A DNA stretch of 64,000 bases from Lithodes maja (Eukaryota > Arthropoda > Malacostraca > Decapoda > Lithodidae), in the NCBI GenBank assembly GCA_037953745.1, contig JBAKBP010007930.1:1-64000 (forward strand). Reading direction: 5' to 3'. The notes under the pieces were generated by a model. The model was not told the origin of the DNA. It did not search any database and saw nothing but the letters and a program-made list of their open reading frames with translations. Positions 47,946 through 59,285 of the stretch are shown here, piece after piece. Numbering within the stretch: the stretch's first letter is position 1; each line of letters begins with the position of its first letter. Position numbers and translations under genes: made by a program.

Positions 47946-48455
47946 CCTCCCCCATGATTTTACTTGCTCAACCCTGAGCTAAAATCTGATATACAGAACC
48001 CCATCAAACCCCTCACACCCAGCGACCGCATGGCACTAAAACAACGCTGAGTTTATCACTAAAACACATCTTAAAAAAAAAATTCACATTTCATAACTCC
48101 TCCCAACAATAGTAAAAGACATAATATCATGCTCCCAGAGCGAGCTTACAGCAGCTCAGCCGTTTGATAGTTCGTGGACTACTCAAACCTTATAGGCTAT
48201 GACAAACTTATACAATTATCTTCATCAAAAAGAAAGAGTTTTTATATGATTTTTATATTTTAATGTTTTTTTCGGCTGCACTATAAGGGCAGCCTATTTT
48301 CTTCTATACCAAACGCTCAACAATCCTGCTTTACGACCCAATACGCTGGGCTACAACCGCGAGCCAACAAGCACCAAGCGCAAAATACTACTCAAACCAA
48401 AGCAGGAGGCTACCCGTGTGTCAATCTCTTCGGGATCATACACCTGTGTGATAGC
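47946..48455 (-). other. Polypurine tract and 3' non-coding part of Gmr1-like copy 2
   Basis: GGGGGAGG (minus strand) abuts the LTR. About 500 bp of non-coding sequence lies between it and the stop codon, as in copy 1 (10219-10734). No further frame is present; an envelope gene is absent in both copies. Confidence 0.7.
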
Positions 48456-51400
48456 CTACGACTGATCATCTACCCTCGATAAACAATCCGCAATCACATT
48501 GTCACATCCCGCAATATGCCGGATGTCCAGGTTATACTCCTGCAACATCAATGACCACCGGGTCAGTCTCATATTGCGATTGTGAAATTGATTTAGGAAT
48601 CTCAAAGGGTGATGATCAGTGTAGATAACCACGACTGGGCCATAGGCTGGAACATACACCTCGAAGTGCCTGAGTGACAGCACAATCGCCAGTAATTCCT
48701 TTTCTATTGTAGAATAGTTCTTTTGTGCAGCATTGAACTTCTTAGAAAAGAAACTTACTGGGTGTTCCACACCTTCATTGTCTGTCTGTAGCAAGACGGC
48801 ACCAGCCCCTACACCACTAGCATCTGTTGCCAGCTGAAAAGGCCTGTTAAAGTCTGGGGCCCTGAGTATCGGGTGAGTACACAGCAAATGCTTCACTAAA
48901 TTAAAAGCCTTTTCACACTCAGGCGCCCACAAAAACTTTTTGTCTTTAGATAACAAATCTGTGAGAGGTGCCAACACCGTAGAGTAACCTTTTATAAAGC
49001 GTCTGTAGTAGCCTATCATACCCAAGAATCTCATGATCTGCTTCTTGGTGGTTGGGTGCGGAAATTTATTGATAGCCTGTACCTTGTTCTGAGGAGGGCA
49101 CACCTGTCCCCTTCCCACTACAAACCCAAGGTACTGCACAGTGGCTTTTACGAAGTCACACTTTGCCAAATTTACTACCAGACTTGCTTCACTAAGTTTC
49201 CGGAACAAGGTCTCCAGGTGCTCACAATGGCTCTCAAAGTCGTCATCATAAATGATTACATCGTCCAAGTATACGGTGCAATTTGGAATGTCCTTGACAA
49301 TTTCATTCATCAGGTTCTGAAACGTTGCTGGTGCATTCTTAAGTCCGTAGGGCATAACATTACACCGGTAAGTACTCCCGTCCACCACAAAACCACATAC
49401 CTCTTTAGCGCGCTCGGACAAAGGTACTTGCCAGTAACCTTTTACTAAATCAACTTTAGACAAAAACCGAGCATTACCAATTTTATCAACACTATCATCA
49501 ACCCGAGGAAGAGGATATGGGTTAGTTGGAGTCAAACCGTTTAGCCTACGGAAATCAATACAGAAGCGTACCTTGCCATCTGGTTTAGGCTGCAGTGTTA
49601 CGGGGGAAGTCCATTTAACGGTACCTTTCTCTATCAACCCTCTACCGAGCATATACTCCAACTCATCCCTCAGAGCGGGTAGTTTTATGGGGGGCACACG
49701 GTACGGGATTGACTTAAAGGGTAGATGGTCCCCCACGTCAACATCATGCATAGCCTGAGTAGTGAGGCCTGGGTGTTCAGCAAATACAGTGGGGTATGAA
49801 CCGAGCAACTGACGGATAGCTTCAAATTGCGGCTCAGGCAAATGGGCTATAGCCTCGTCAGCCCTTAGGCTCGAGTTCCCCGCCCACTGATCCGCTGAAA
49901 CATGGTGATCCCAGCTATCCTCCTCTGAAGCTTGACTGTCCCCCTCTCCTTCTCCACCACGGCCGCAACAAGCCAACACAGGGACAGTGAGAGGCTCAGA
50001 GGGGCGCCTCACATACTCTTTTATCAGGTTCACGTGACATAACTGATTCTTCTTCCTCCTGTCTGGAGTGGCAACAAGGTAATCTAGGTCCGAAATTTTC
50101 TCCACAATTTTATAGGGTCCAGTATACTTCGCCGACAAGGGGTTACCCACCAAAGGCAACAAAATCAACACCTCCTGCCCCACAATGAACTCCCGGAGCT
50201 TCACTTTGCGATCATACCTGTCCTTCATTAAAGCTTGTGACCCTGTTAAATTCCGACCTGCCATCTCCAGACTCTTAAGCATGCGCTCACGGCTTTCAAA
50301 CACATACTTCAACAAGGAACAAGGCGGCACAGTTCCTTCCCAAATTTCCCGCAGCATATTAAGGGGGCCCCTGACTCGGTGTCCAAAAATCAGCTCGTTT
50401 GGACTAAATCCCAGGCTCTCACCAGGCACTTCCCGAGCAGCAAACAGTACATACGGCAATCCAAGATCCCAATCTCTTCCGTTATCAGCACAATAACACC
50501 TGAGCATGCTTTTAAGGGTGGCATGCCACCGCTCAAGCACCCCTTGGCTCTCAGGGTGATACGCTGACGATACCACCGCCCGTATTCCATGCTGTTGCAT
50601 TGTTTGCTTAAAGAGATTGGAGGTGAAATTGGACCCCTGATCAGACTGAATCTCCTCCGGGTACCCGTACCTTGAAAAGTACCACAACAAGTTACTGACT
50701 ACCGTCTTAGCCATGCCGTTTTTCATGGGGTATGCATCGGGGTATCTAGTGGCAACATCCATGATGGTTAACAAAAATTTATTACCAGCCTTTGTGGGAG
50801 GGAGGGGACCAACCATGTCAACAACAATCTTACTAAAAGGTGGCCCAATTACAGGAATAGGGTGCAACGGAGCTTTAGGAATAACTTGGTTTGGTTTCCC
50901 GACCCGTTGACAAATATCACATGAGTTTATCCAGGACTGCACATGAGACTTCATCCCCGGCCACCAAAACAACTTCCCCAAAGCCGCCACCGTTTTTCTT
51001 ACCCCCAAATGTCCTGCCAGCGGTGTGTCATGCGCCAAACTCAGTAGGCTATCCCTGCACTCCCGCGGCACCATCAACTGGTCCACTACCCCGGACCCCA
51101 TCTTCCAGCTACGGTTAGGGTCTTGAAAACGCCGATACAGGATGCCATCTAAATAAAAAAAATCTCCCGGCTGTGCATCACCGTCCTCGTCGAGCTCCAC
51201 AGCTCCATTAGCACACGTTTGGAGCTCAGGGTCCTCCAGCTGCAACCGACGTATATCTGAGGGTGCCAAGCGATCTAACTGCTCCCGGAGCAATGCATGA
51301 CCCTCCCCGATACTGAGCTGCTCCCTCTGTCTCTCTCGATGTTCATAACGTTGCTGTCGTGGAGACTCGTCATGCCCAGCCTCGTCACTCTCGATGACAG

Positions 51401-53582
51401 GCCCAGGGGCTACTCCAGAACTAAGTAATGGTGCTAATACTGAATCACCCAGGAGAGCCGCTGAGTCAAAACTCTTAAAACCAACTCCAGCTTTAGCCTC
51501 CTCCTGTTGATCGTTCCTCTGCTGGTCTGAAGACGGAGGACTAGGCTGTGACACTTTAGCTGCCCGAGCTCGGGTGACAGCACACGCCATGGGTTGTGCC
51601 TGGCACCGCTCGACCCACTCTCGCTCTTCCCTACTCACGTCGGCCGGCCTCTCGGCAACGACTAAGGGTAGAACCTCAGAAGCGGGCATTGCAAAGTCGT
51701 TGCCGAGAAGAAGGTCGACGCCCTCCACTGGCAGTTTCTCCACAATCCCAACATCCAATTCACGTGCCACACCATCCACCTCCAACTCCAACCGCACCAG
51801 CGGGTATGACCGAGTTGCATTAATACCCTGCACCACCACCACCCGAGCCGCATTTATAGGGTAGCCAGTCAAGTTTTTCATCAAAGTCTGGGAAGCACCT
51901 GTATCACGCAAGACCTCTACTCCATGCTTGCGCCCCGCCCACATCACGCAACCCCGTCCTCTATGGTCGCAAAAAACATCCTGAGCAGGGTTCGAGCCTC
52001 TCAGGTGTTTCTGCATTGGCTGTGCCTCAGCCTCTGACGAACTGCCCCGGGCAAACTCAGAAGACTTCGGAGACACACCAATGTTGCAGGCCAAAGACAC
52101 AGCTGCTGTAGGTGGTTTGCTAGGACAGACTCTTGCAAAGTGCCCCTTTTCATGACAAAGATAACACTCCAACTCCCCTCTGGGCTTCCCTTGGTACTGG
52201 GAAGGGCCCGGCCCCTTCTTAAATGGGACGGTGTTAGTCTTGTGGTCAGTCTTGGTATCATAGCTCTTGTACTTGTTTGCATAAGATATATTACTAACTC
52301 GGGGGGGTGGGGCGTCACGCCCCTTGTTACCTGCCTCACTACGCTGGGCAGACCCGCACCCACGAATTAATGATAGCCGGAGGTCAGCCATCTCAGCTGC
52401 CTCCTGTAGAGTTTTTGGGTTCTTTTCTTTAATAGTTAAAGTCATTTCTGCACCTGTGCACTTGTAAAACTGCTCGAGCAGAAACAGCTCCGTCAACTGT
52501 TCGGCCGTCTCAGCTTTCTCAGAACGTGTCCAGTTTGTAAGTGCATCTTTTAAGTCCCGGGCATGCTCAAGAAAGGTCGCCTCCCTAGTCTTTGTAACAC
52601 CCCGAAACTTCAATCGATATGTTTCTGGTTGCAACTCGTATGCCCGTAGGACAGCTCTCTTCAATTCTGGGTAGTCAATGCAAGACTCTAACGGCAGTGC
52701 ATCATAAGCCTTTAGACCCTTACCCGTAAGTCTGGAGGAGACTAGAGCTGCCCACTTCTCTTCAGGCCAATTATGCTCCCTACACTTCTTCTCAAAACGA
52801 TTAAAAAATTCTGTGACTTCAGTTTCACTAAATGCCGGCACCAATTTGACTAAGTGAGACAAGGACTGTTCTCTTACTTGGCCCTCCCGGCCCATCCGAA
52901 TCCCTGTCGACTCTGCACGAGTCTTATCTAAGTCTATCTGAGCACAATATTTCTCGGAGTCGTATCTAAGCTCAGCCTCGTGCCTCCTAGTCTCATCCTC
53001 GTGCCTCCTAGTCTCATCCTCGTGCCTCCTAGTCTCATTCTCCTGCTTCCTAGACTCAGCCTCAATCGCCTTCTCCTGCTTCCTAGCCTCAATCTCAATT
53101 TTAGCAAGCTCGAGTTTAAATATCATCTCAGGAGACAGGCCGGAAGAGGGAGCTGCCACTACTGAAGGAGGGGGGGCAAGAACTGGGGAACCACCATACG
53201 CACCGCCCGAGGGCACTCCAATCTTCCAATGCTCATCCCTCTGTGGGAGAGTGCTAACCTCCGGCAACTGAGTGGACGGCACTGTGGGAGTCGAGTGAGA
53301 GGGGATCTGGGGAGGAACCCCCCCAAACGCCCTCTCCTCCGAAACCCCATGTCGCCCACGCAACACCCAGGAAATCAGCTCCCCCTTGGACATCCCTCCT
53401 ACATTGGATAGACCCAAAACCTTGGCTATCAGGTGCAAGCCATAAACATTCACCCCAGTCAGCCTCTCCTCCGTCACGTGGTACTGCTTACTCACAAAAA
53501 GTCTAGCATCCTCCTCACTAGTTACTAACGGCACCTCCTCACTTAGCATCTCTCGCTCCTCGTCAGTACTAGGGCCCGACAT
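48456..53582 (-). CDS. Gag-protease-integrase-RT-RNase H polyprotein, Gmr1-like, copy 2
   Basis: About 1708 residues from ATG 53582. It has the same order as copy 1: CYLCHEKGHFARVC knuckle, DTGAS, CDICQ, SDQGSNF/VLERW, CIDFRRLN, YLDDVIIY and ATDAS, all intact. It differs from copy 1 mainly in the Gag charged segment, where three RRHEDET-type repeats replace the ENESRRQEM-type repeats. Otherwise only scattered substitutions are seen, and no stops. It is likely competent for protein production. Confidence 0.92.
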   Translation of the reverse strand: MSGPSTDEEREMLSEEVPLVTSEEDARLFVSKQYHVTEERLTGVNVYGLHLIAKVLGLSNVGGMSKGELISWVLRGRHGVSEERAFGGVPPQIPSHSTPTVPSTQLPEVSTLPQRDEHWKIGVPSGGAYGGSPVLAPPPSVVAAPSSGLSPEMIFKLELAKIEIEARKQEKAIEAESRKQENETRRHEDETRRHEDETRRHEAELRYDSEKYCAQIDLDKTRAESTGIRMGREGQVREQSLSHLVKLVPAFSETEVTEFFNRFEKKCREHNWPEEKWAALVSSRLTGKGLKAYDALPLESCIDYPELKRAVLRAYELQPETYRLKFRGVTKTREATFLEHARDLKDALTNWTRSEKAETAEQLTELFLLEQFYKCTGAEMTLTIKEKNPKTLQEAAEMADLRLSLIRGCGSAQRSEAGNKGRDAPPPRVSNISYANKYKSYDTKTDHKTNTVPFKKGPGPSQYQGKPRGELECYLCHEKGHFARVCPSKPPTAAVSLACNIGVSPKSSEFARGSSSEAEAQPMQKHLRGSNPAQDVFCDHRGRGCVMWAGRKHGVEVLRDTGASQTLMKNLTGYPINAARVVVVQGINATRSYPLVRLELEVDGVARELDVGIVEKLPVEGVDLLLGNDFAMPASEVLPLVVAERPADVSREEREWVERCQAQPMACAVTRARAAKVSQPSPPSSDQQRNDQQEEAKAGVGFKSFDSAALLGDSVLAPLLSSGVAPGPVIESDEAGHDESPRQQRYEHRERQREQLSIGEGHALLREQLDRLAPSDIRRLQLEDPELQTCANGAVELDEDGDAQPGDFFYLDGILYRRFQDPNRSWKMGSGVVDQLMVPRECRDSLLSLAHDTPLAGHLGVRKTVAALGKLFWWPGMKSHVQSWINSCDICQRVGKPNQVIPKAPLHPIPVIGPPFSKIVVDMVGPLPPTKAGNKFLLTIMDVATRYPDAYPMKNGMAKTVVSNLLWYFSRYGYPEEIQSDQGSNFTSNLFKQTMQQHGIRAVVSSAYHPESQGVLERWHATLKSMLRCYCADNGRDWDLGLPYVLFAAREVPGESLGFSPNELIFGHRVRGPLNMLREIWEGTVPPCSLLKYVFESRERMLKSLEMAGRNLTGSQALMKDRYDRKVKLREFIVGQEVLILLPLVGNPLSAKYTGPYKIVEKISDLDYLVATPDRRKKNQLCHVNLIKEYVRRPSEPLTVPVLACCGRGGEGEGDSQASEEDSWDHHVSADQWAGNSSLRADEAIAHLPEPQFEAIRQLLGSYPTVFAEHPGLTTQAMHDVDVGDHLPFKSIPYRVPPIKLPALRDELEYMLGRGLIEKGTVKWTSPVTLQPKPDGKVRFCIDFRRLNGLTPTNPYPLPRVDDSVDKIGNARFLSKVDLVKGYWQVPLSERAKEVCGFVVDGSTYRCNVMPYGLKNAPATFQNLMNEIVKDIPNCTVYLDDVIIYDDDFESHCEHLETLFRKLSEASLVVNLAKCDFVKATVQYLGFVVGRGQVCPPQNKVQAINKFPHPTTKKQIMRFLGMIGYYRRFIKGYSTVLAPLTDLLSKDKKFLWAPECEKAFNLVKHLLCTHPILRAPDFNRPFQLATDASGVGAGAVLLQTDNEGVEHPVSFFSKKFNAAQKNYSTIEKELLAIVLSLRHFEVYVPAYGPVVVIYTDHHPLRFLNQFHNRNMRLTRWSLMLQEYNLDIRHIAGCDNVIADCLSRVDDQS

Positions 53583-53797
53583 ACTGAAGTTCACCAAAAA
53601 ATTCTCGAGACAAAAGTGTTAAACTCCCTTATGCAAGCACTAATTACTAAATTAACTGGAGTCTCTTAAATGCTCTCCTAATTGCCTTACAAAAAAAAAA
53701 TATTCTTCAATATGTACGCTAAAGTACCAACAAACAAATGTTGTACAACTCTGCAAAAAATTATACTGTTCACAAAATCCTAAGCAAGGTCGCCATT

Positions 53798-55642
53798 TGT
53801 TACGACCGGGCACTCGGGTACACTAGGGCTCTTACACAGGACTCGAGTATGGCTCGCTGCCACAACGGAAACACACGATCCCAACCCCAGAGTACTGCCA
53901 GCCGAACAAAAAACGCCACTACCCTCCAGAGTTCTATCTGCTATAACGGGGTATACAAGAACTCGGTACCAGCGTTTCACACAACAGACTAATAACAAGA
54001 CGGGAGTTATCTAGTCTGGTCAACAATCAAACAAAGAAGAAAGTACTACAACACTAAAGAATAGTGTTGGCCGAAGCCGAAGTAATCCACCCTTGAACTA
54101 AGAACTTAAGAAGTCCTCCACCCTCTACTTCGGATCGGCACTATTACGTTACGTTAAACAATAGTCCTCGAGCATCAAGCAAGGAATCTTCTGATAAGTT
54201 AGATGCTTCTCGAATACTCATAAGAAGTAAGTATCGGATTTTGAACAGCAATTTAATGAATAACTCACTGGTAATTAAAGGCTTTAAATTGACATAAGAA
54301 GAATTATAAGAATAAGCAATAGGATATGGCAAACATTAAGAAGAAGTACTCCGACAATGCACTGGCAATAGCCTACTAAGATTGTGCTCGTGGGCCACTA
54401 ATCTCTGAAGTAGCTAAGCGTGCCACACATGAAATCAATAGTGCTTAAACAATAATATACATAAGGAGAAGCTTCAATACTATGCTGTATCTGCTGGTCG
54501 AGCAAAGTCTAGCTGGGATACATAAGGTTAAGAGACAATGGCTGAGCAAGCGGCTCGTAGCCTAGCGAGGTCCTTAAGACTGTGCGGCCAAATTACGTTA
54601 ATTGACGGGATGCTCTCTTGAGAGATCCAGATCACTAGTATCTGGTTCTCTCCTGGCGATCCTCTCAAAGTCAAGCAAATGAGATAGCACAGTGTTGGGT
54701 GGCACAGGCAAAAGCCCTCACTCGCAACACAGTGCTAAACTCCCACGGTACACAATCAAAAAGACCCCCTAGGCTTCCCACGTCTCCGTTGCAATTGTGC
54801 TGGTTCAACCAACCTAGCACTCATAGGAAATCACAACTCGAGGACCCCTATCCCAGTCTAGCATTACCTAAACCAGCAGAAAACAGGAACATGAATAATA
54901 GTACACAGGGAAATACATATACGAGTGCAACAAACATCAATCAATCCTATTCTAGTTAACCCTTCCAAAAATAGGCTATCTAACAGGCACTTATCTCGTG
55001 AGAACTCAAGCGATAATACTTTGGCTGACTAAATCTGCACCAAAGGGGTCATTGAGGTTATAAACAGGGACGAGAAGAGAAGAAGGTAGGCTGTTCAGAG
55101 AGTAGAGAAAGTTCACATCAGTCGGAAGAATATGGATAGTTGCAAGGGATATGAGAGGTCGCTTTGCCTGATGAGTTCTGATCTAAAAATGGCGAGACCT
55201 CCCTTTTTATACTCGGCCCCGTAGCGAGCATAACGGCAATCATGACGTCACATTCGCTCTCTCAATCTGGGATCGACAAAGGATTCCCACGCTCTGGATG
55301 AGGGGGGAGGGAGGGGGGAAGGAGGGAGGAGGGAGTGAGGCCTACACACCTCGTGGCGCGCACACTGTCCTCCGTTACATAACTCGCTCTCTCTCATCAC
55401 ATCATTATATATATATAAATCTCCCACACACAATACTTATATATAATGATTTAAAATAGAACTCGTTGACTTAGAAGAAAACAAAATACATAATGATAAT
55501 ACTTATAGTACAACGGTTCACATAAACTGAGTTAGGAAACTCTACACAGACTACAGCCAAAGTTCCTGCCCTGACGATCCTAGCGAGGGTGGGGCCTGAC
55601 TGGGCGTTCTGTACAGCATGCTCATACTCGACATGCGTCACA
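53798..55642 (-). repeat. 5' LTR of Gmr1-like copy 2
   Basis: 1845 bp; matches 46104-47945 with about 15-20 differences, including a small indel at about 55055. The primer site TGGCGACCTTGCTT (minus) follows at about 53795. Confidence 0.88.
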
Positions 55643-55941
55643 AGTACCTGTTATACGAATGATTATCTAATCAGATGTCGTATTTTATGTCAGTATTTTC
55701 CATGTAAGAATATTTATTTATTTATCATATGCTAAATGTATAGTTTATGAGTGTTGTTTCCTACTGTTCTATCAAACGTCAGGTTCAACACCACAGGCTA
55801 ACCCTTAATAAACGCCGCCTGTACCTCTGTTCTATTTGTTCTATTAAACATTGATCTTTTTGTGTGTTATTGCTTTGACCTTAGTAATTTGTTAGTGGTT
55901 CTGATATTCTCGAATATCCCCCTCCAGACTTGTGACATCAG

Positions 55942-56472
55942 GTGCATCGTCAATGATGGAGGGGCCACTAATACATTATAGGTTTGAGTCCCGAAGGGAA
56001 GAAGGAAAGCCTAATATTTAGTAGTGGCCCCGGAATAATTGACGATTCCGGCCCTCCCACCATCCCCTTCCCATTCATCTGCTGTATTTTAAGAAAGTCT
56101 TGATATATCAGTGAAGGACATAAGCGCCCTGATAAGAGCTGGATGACGCGCACATTAGACAGCAGACGCCTGAGAAGCGTATTATGCTGGATCATGTTTA
56201 ATGCTTTTAATATTTTTAGTTTTTACTGTTTTTTCTAGTAGTGGTACCCATATCATAAGGACGAGTCCATGAGTGGTTTTGTTATATTTAAGAGCGTTTC
56301 GCTCACGATGTTTGGCAATCGTATGTTTTACTCTACTAGACGGGTTGTTTGAACTGCGAGCCTTGAGTTCAAAGATTGGCCATAACTGTTATAAGGCGCA
56401 TCGTCAATGATTCCGGGGCCACTACTAAATATTAGGTTTTCCTTCTTCCCTTCGAGACTCAAACCTATAATA
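55942..56472. mobile_element. Foldback element with ~75-bp arms
   Basis: 'ataggtttgagtcccgaaggg...gtagtggccccggaataattgacgat' (55975-56048) is the reverse complement of 56397-56472. A third, direct half-arm lies at 55942-55970. The interior of about 350 bp has no frame. 55643-55941 upstream holds no gene. Confidence 0.7.
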
Positions 56473-56489
56473 ACCCTTCAGTTAGACTC

Positions 56490-56702
56490 TACTATCAACC
56501 CTTTCAACATACAATTTTAGTTATATTCAGGCTATCACTAAACGATTTTATTCCTAATCTGTTTAGGAACTGTTTGTGATAAAGGCTTAATTGCGATTGA
56601 CTTGACCTCTTTGATTGTTAAAGGTCCTTCCTAAGCTGCATAAAATCGTCTAACAATAGTCAAAATAAATCGAAAAACTGTCCTCGAATACTGAAAGGGT
56701 TA
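56490..56702. repeat. Family Y MITE plus a trailing fragment
   Basis: 'caaccctttcaacatac...aaacgattttattcctaatctg' and 'ccttcctaagctgcataaaatcgtctaacaatag' are the two arms; it ends 'gaaagggttataa'. A second right-arm piece follows to about 56760. Confidence 0.6.
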
Positions 56703-56788
56703 TAATCGTCTAATGATATCCAAAAAATAAAGTGAAAAAACCGTCCACGAATAGTAAAAGGGTAAATATAAGTAATAATGTAGAGTAC

Positions 56789-56869
56789 CTTAGCCAGTGT
56801 TGTCCCGAGCTAAAGACACGTCTTGCTCCAGCAACATGTAACTGTTCCAGACCAGGAGTACCACCTTTC
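56789..56869 (-). other. Possible 81-nt exon
   Basis: On the minus strand an excellent acceptor (TTTACTTATTGTTATGTTTTCAG) precedes it and AAG/GTACTC follows. A Y MITE lies close by, as at true P450 exons. One frame gives KVVLLVWNSYMLLEQDVSLA but soon stops. It could be a non-coding 5' exon of the P450, whose coding exon 1 has an acceptor at 41331, or chance. Confidence 0.25.
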
Positions 56870-56936
56870 CTGAAAACATAACAATAAGTAAAGGCAAAAT
56901 GACCTTGATGTAAACCTTCATGCAGCTGGGACAATG

Positions 56937-59285
56937 AGTTGAAAGAGTGATAGGGCCAAAATCATGTAGGCTAATGTTCGAGCCAAAATGCCTGGAAACA
57001 CGGAGTTTGAAGCAATTTAAGTCATAGTATGAGGGAAAGGTGGATTCAGGCAGAGAGTTCCAGAGCTAAAAAAAAAATGGGAATATCATTTCACTCTTAG
57101 GTTAGAGAGTTGCAAGCGAGAGAGAGATTGAAGAGAATCGGTCAGTGGACGTGAGTTAATGAGATGAAAGGCTTTCTTTTCTACTTTGTCTAGGAGTGCT
57201 GTGTGAAAGGATCCTCCCCACACATGCGAACAATACTCAATACATGGACGCACTTTGCCCCTGTACAGAGCAAGAAGCTGTGCAAGGATATAAGAACCCC
57301 CTGAGGCGGTTGAGCACACCCAGCTTCTGGGAAGCCATTTTAGCAAGATTGGTAATATGACTTTCCAAGAGAGATAAGAAGAAAAAGAGACACCGAGAAT
57401 ACTGAGAGAAGATGAAAGGCTGATTTTTGTATTGTTGAAGTATTAGGGATAGTCCTGTGGGAGTTCTTGACGGTAGCTAAATGGAGAAATTGAGTTTTGG
57501 AAGCATAAGAAAACAACAAGATTTTCTCTGCCCCAATTGGAAATGGTTGATAGATCAGAAGATTGGCGTGCCATGGAACTGTTACGTGAGTTTTGGAGTG
57601 ATTGCATGCTGGGGCGTTCTGAAAAACTAGTTGAATATTGTAAGGTAGAGTCATCAGCATATGAATGGATAGTACTAGAGGTAGAGTTGAGAAGATCATT
57701 AATGAATATTAGAAAGAGAATTGGAGATAGGAAAGAATGCTGAGGAACACTGGAGTTGATTGGATGAGGAAGTGAACGATGGCCGTCTGCAACCGCAGCT
57801 ATGGAACGGCCAGAAAGGAAATTAGAGATAAAGGCATAGATGGAGGGATAGAAACTGAAGGGGGGTAGTTTAGATATTAGAGATTTGTGCCAGACTCTAT
57901 CGAAGGCCTTCGCTATATCTAGTGCAATAGAATAGGTCTCACTGAAGTCCCGAAAGGAGGATGACCAAGAGTTAGTAAGATATGAAAGAAGATCACCAGT
58001 AGAGCGTCCCTTAAGGAAGCCATACTGGCGATCTGAGAGTAGATTATGAGAAGGGAAATGCTTATGAAATTTTGAAGTAAGAATAGTTTCAAAACTTTAG
58101 AGATGCAAGAAATGAGGGCAATTGGACGATAGTTGGAGGGTTGAGAGCGGTCACCCTTCTTTGGGACAGGTTGAATAAGAGCAAACTTCCAGCAAGCAGG
58201 GAAGACGTTAGAGGAGAGACAGAGATGAAAGAATTTGCCTAGGCAGGGAGTCGGTACGGAAGCACATTTTTTTTTACTACAACAGGAGGAACACCATCTG
58301 GACCGTACGCCTTCTCAGTCTTAAGCCCAGAGAGAGTAGAAAGTATATCTTTGGAAGAAATTAGGATATTAGGCATAAGTAGGAGAGAGGAGGGTGGAGA
58401 GGGAGGAATAACACCGGAATAATCCAAGATGGAGTTTCTAGCGAAGGTTTGGGCGAAGAGTTCAGCTTTGTCAAAGGAAGAGGTGATGATAGTGCCACCA
58501 GAATGGAAAAGGGGAGGGAAAGACGAGGAAGAAAAATTGTTGGAGAGGTCTTTGGCTAGATTCCAGAAAGCTTGGGAAGAGCTAGAATTGGATAGTTCAG
58601 TACTTTTATTATTGATGAAAGAGTGTTTGGCGAGTCGCAGAACAGATTTGGCTTGAATCCGGGCAGGAACATAGGAAGAATGAGATTCTTGAGTTCTTAT
58701 TGCGGACAGCAGTAGAACAATCGTGAGTAAACTAAGATTTTTGTGTATTAGTCTGAGGGAAAGAAAATGGAATGCCTGAGAGGATTATCTCGGTAATGCA
58801 TGCAGCACTCTCTGAGGGTCCCCGGTCACGGAAGCAAAAATAATTCCATGGGAAATTAAAGAAGTCCTGCCGAAGAGCCTCCCAGTTGGCAGCGCTAAAG
58901 TGCCACAAGCGCCGCCGGCTGGGAGGATTGAATGGCTGTACTGGAGAGATAGGACAGGTGACAGAGATAAGTTTATGTCGGAGGAGCCCACAGGAGAGCA
59001 AAGATTGACAGTATAAGCGGAAGGATTAGAAGTTAGAAACAAGTCAAGAATGTTCGGCCGATATCCGAAGCGATCCGGGATACGGGTGCGTTACTGAACC
59101 AAATGATCTAGGTCATTAAGATAGAACATATGTAGTCTTGTTCACCAGGTTGGTCAGTGGAATGAGAGGAAAGCCATTTGTGGTGGTGAACGTTGAAATC
59201 TAAGATGGAGATTTCTGCGAAAGGAGATATGGATAGGATGTGTTCCCCTTCAGAGTTTAGATAGTCAAAGAATTCTCTTGGAATG
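56937..59285 (-). mobile_element. CR1/Jockey-like relic J2
   Basis: Minus-strand pieces from EN (about 59040: SNPSAYTVNLCSPVGSSDIN; RDRGPSESAACITEIILSG) through RT (LSGLKTEKAYGPDGVPPVVV at about 58300) to LALYRGKVRPCIEYCSHVWG (about 57270). Many frameshifts. Same family as J1. Its 5' end meets J3 head to head at about 59285. Confidence 0.7.

Larger units (their letters stand above)
46104..55642 (-). mobile_element. Gmr1-like LTR retrotransposon, copy 2 (9539 bp)
   Basis: It has the same organisation as copy 1 on the opposite strand, with an open polyprotein. The two LTRs differ at roughly 1% of positions, so it is older than copy 1. The flanks differ (GTGG left, AGTA right), so no target duplication exists. 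It lies in a partial Y MITE on the left side. It is outside the P450 coding span, upstream of its start. Confidence 0.88.
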
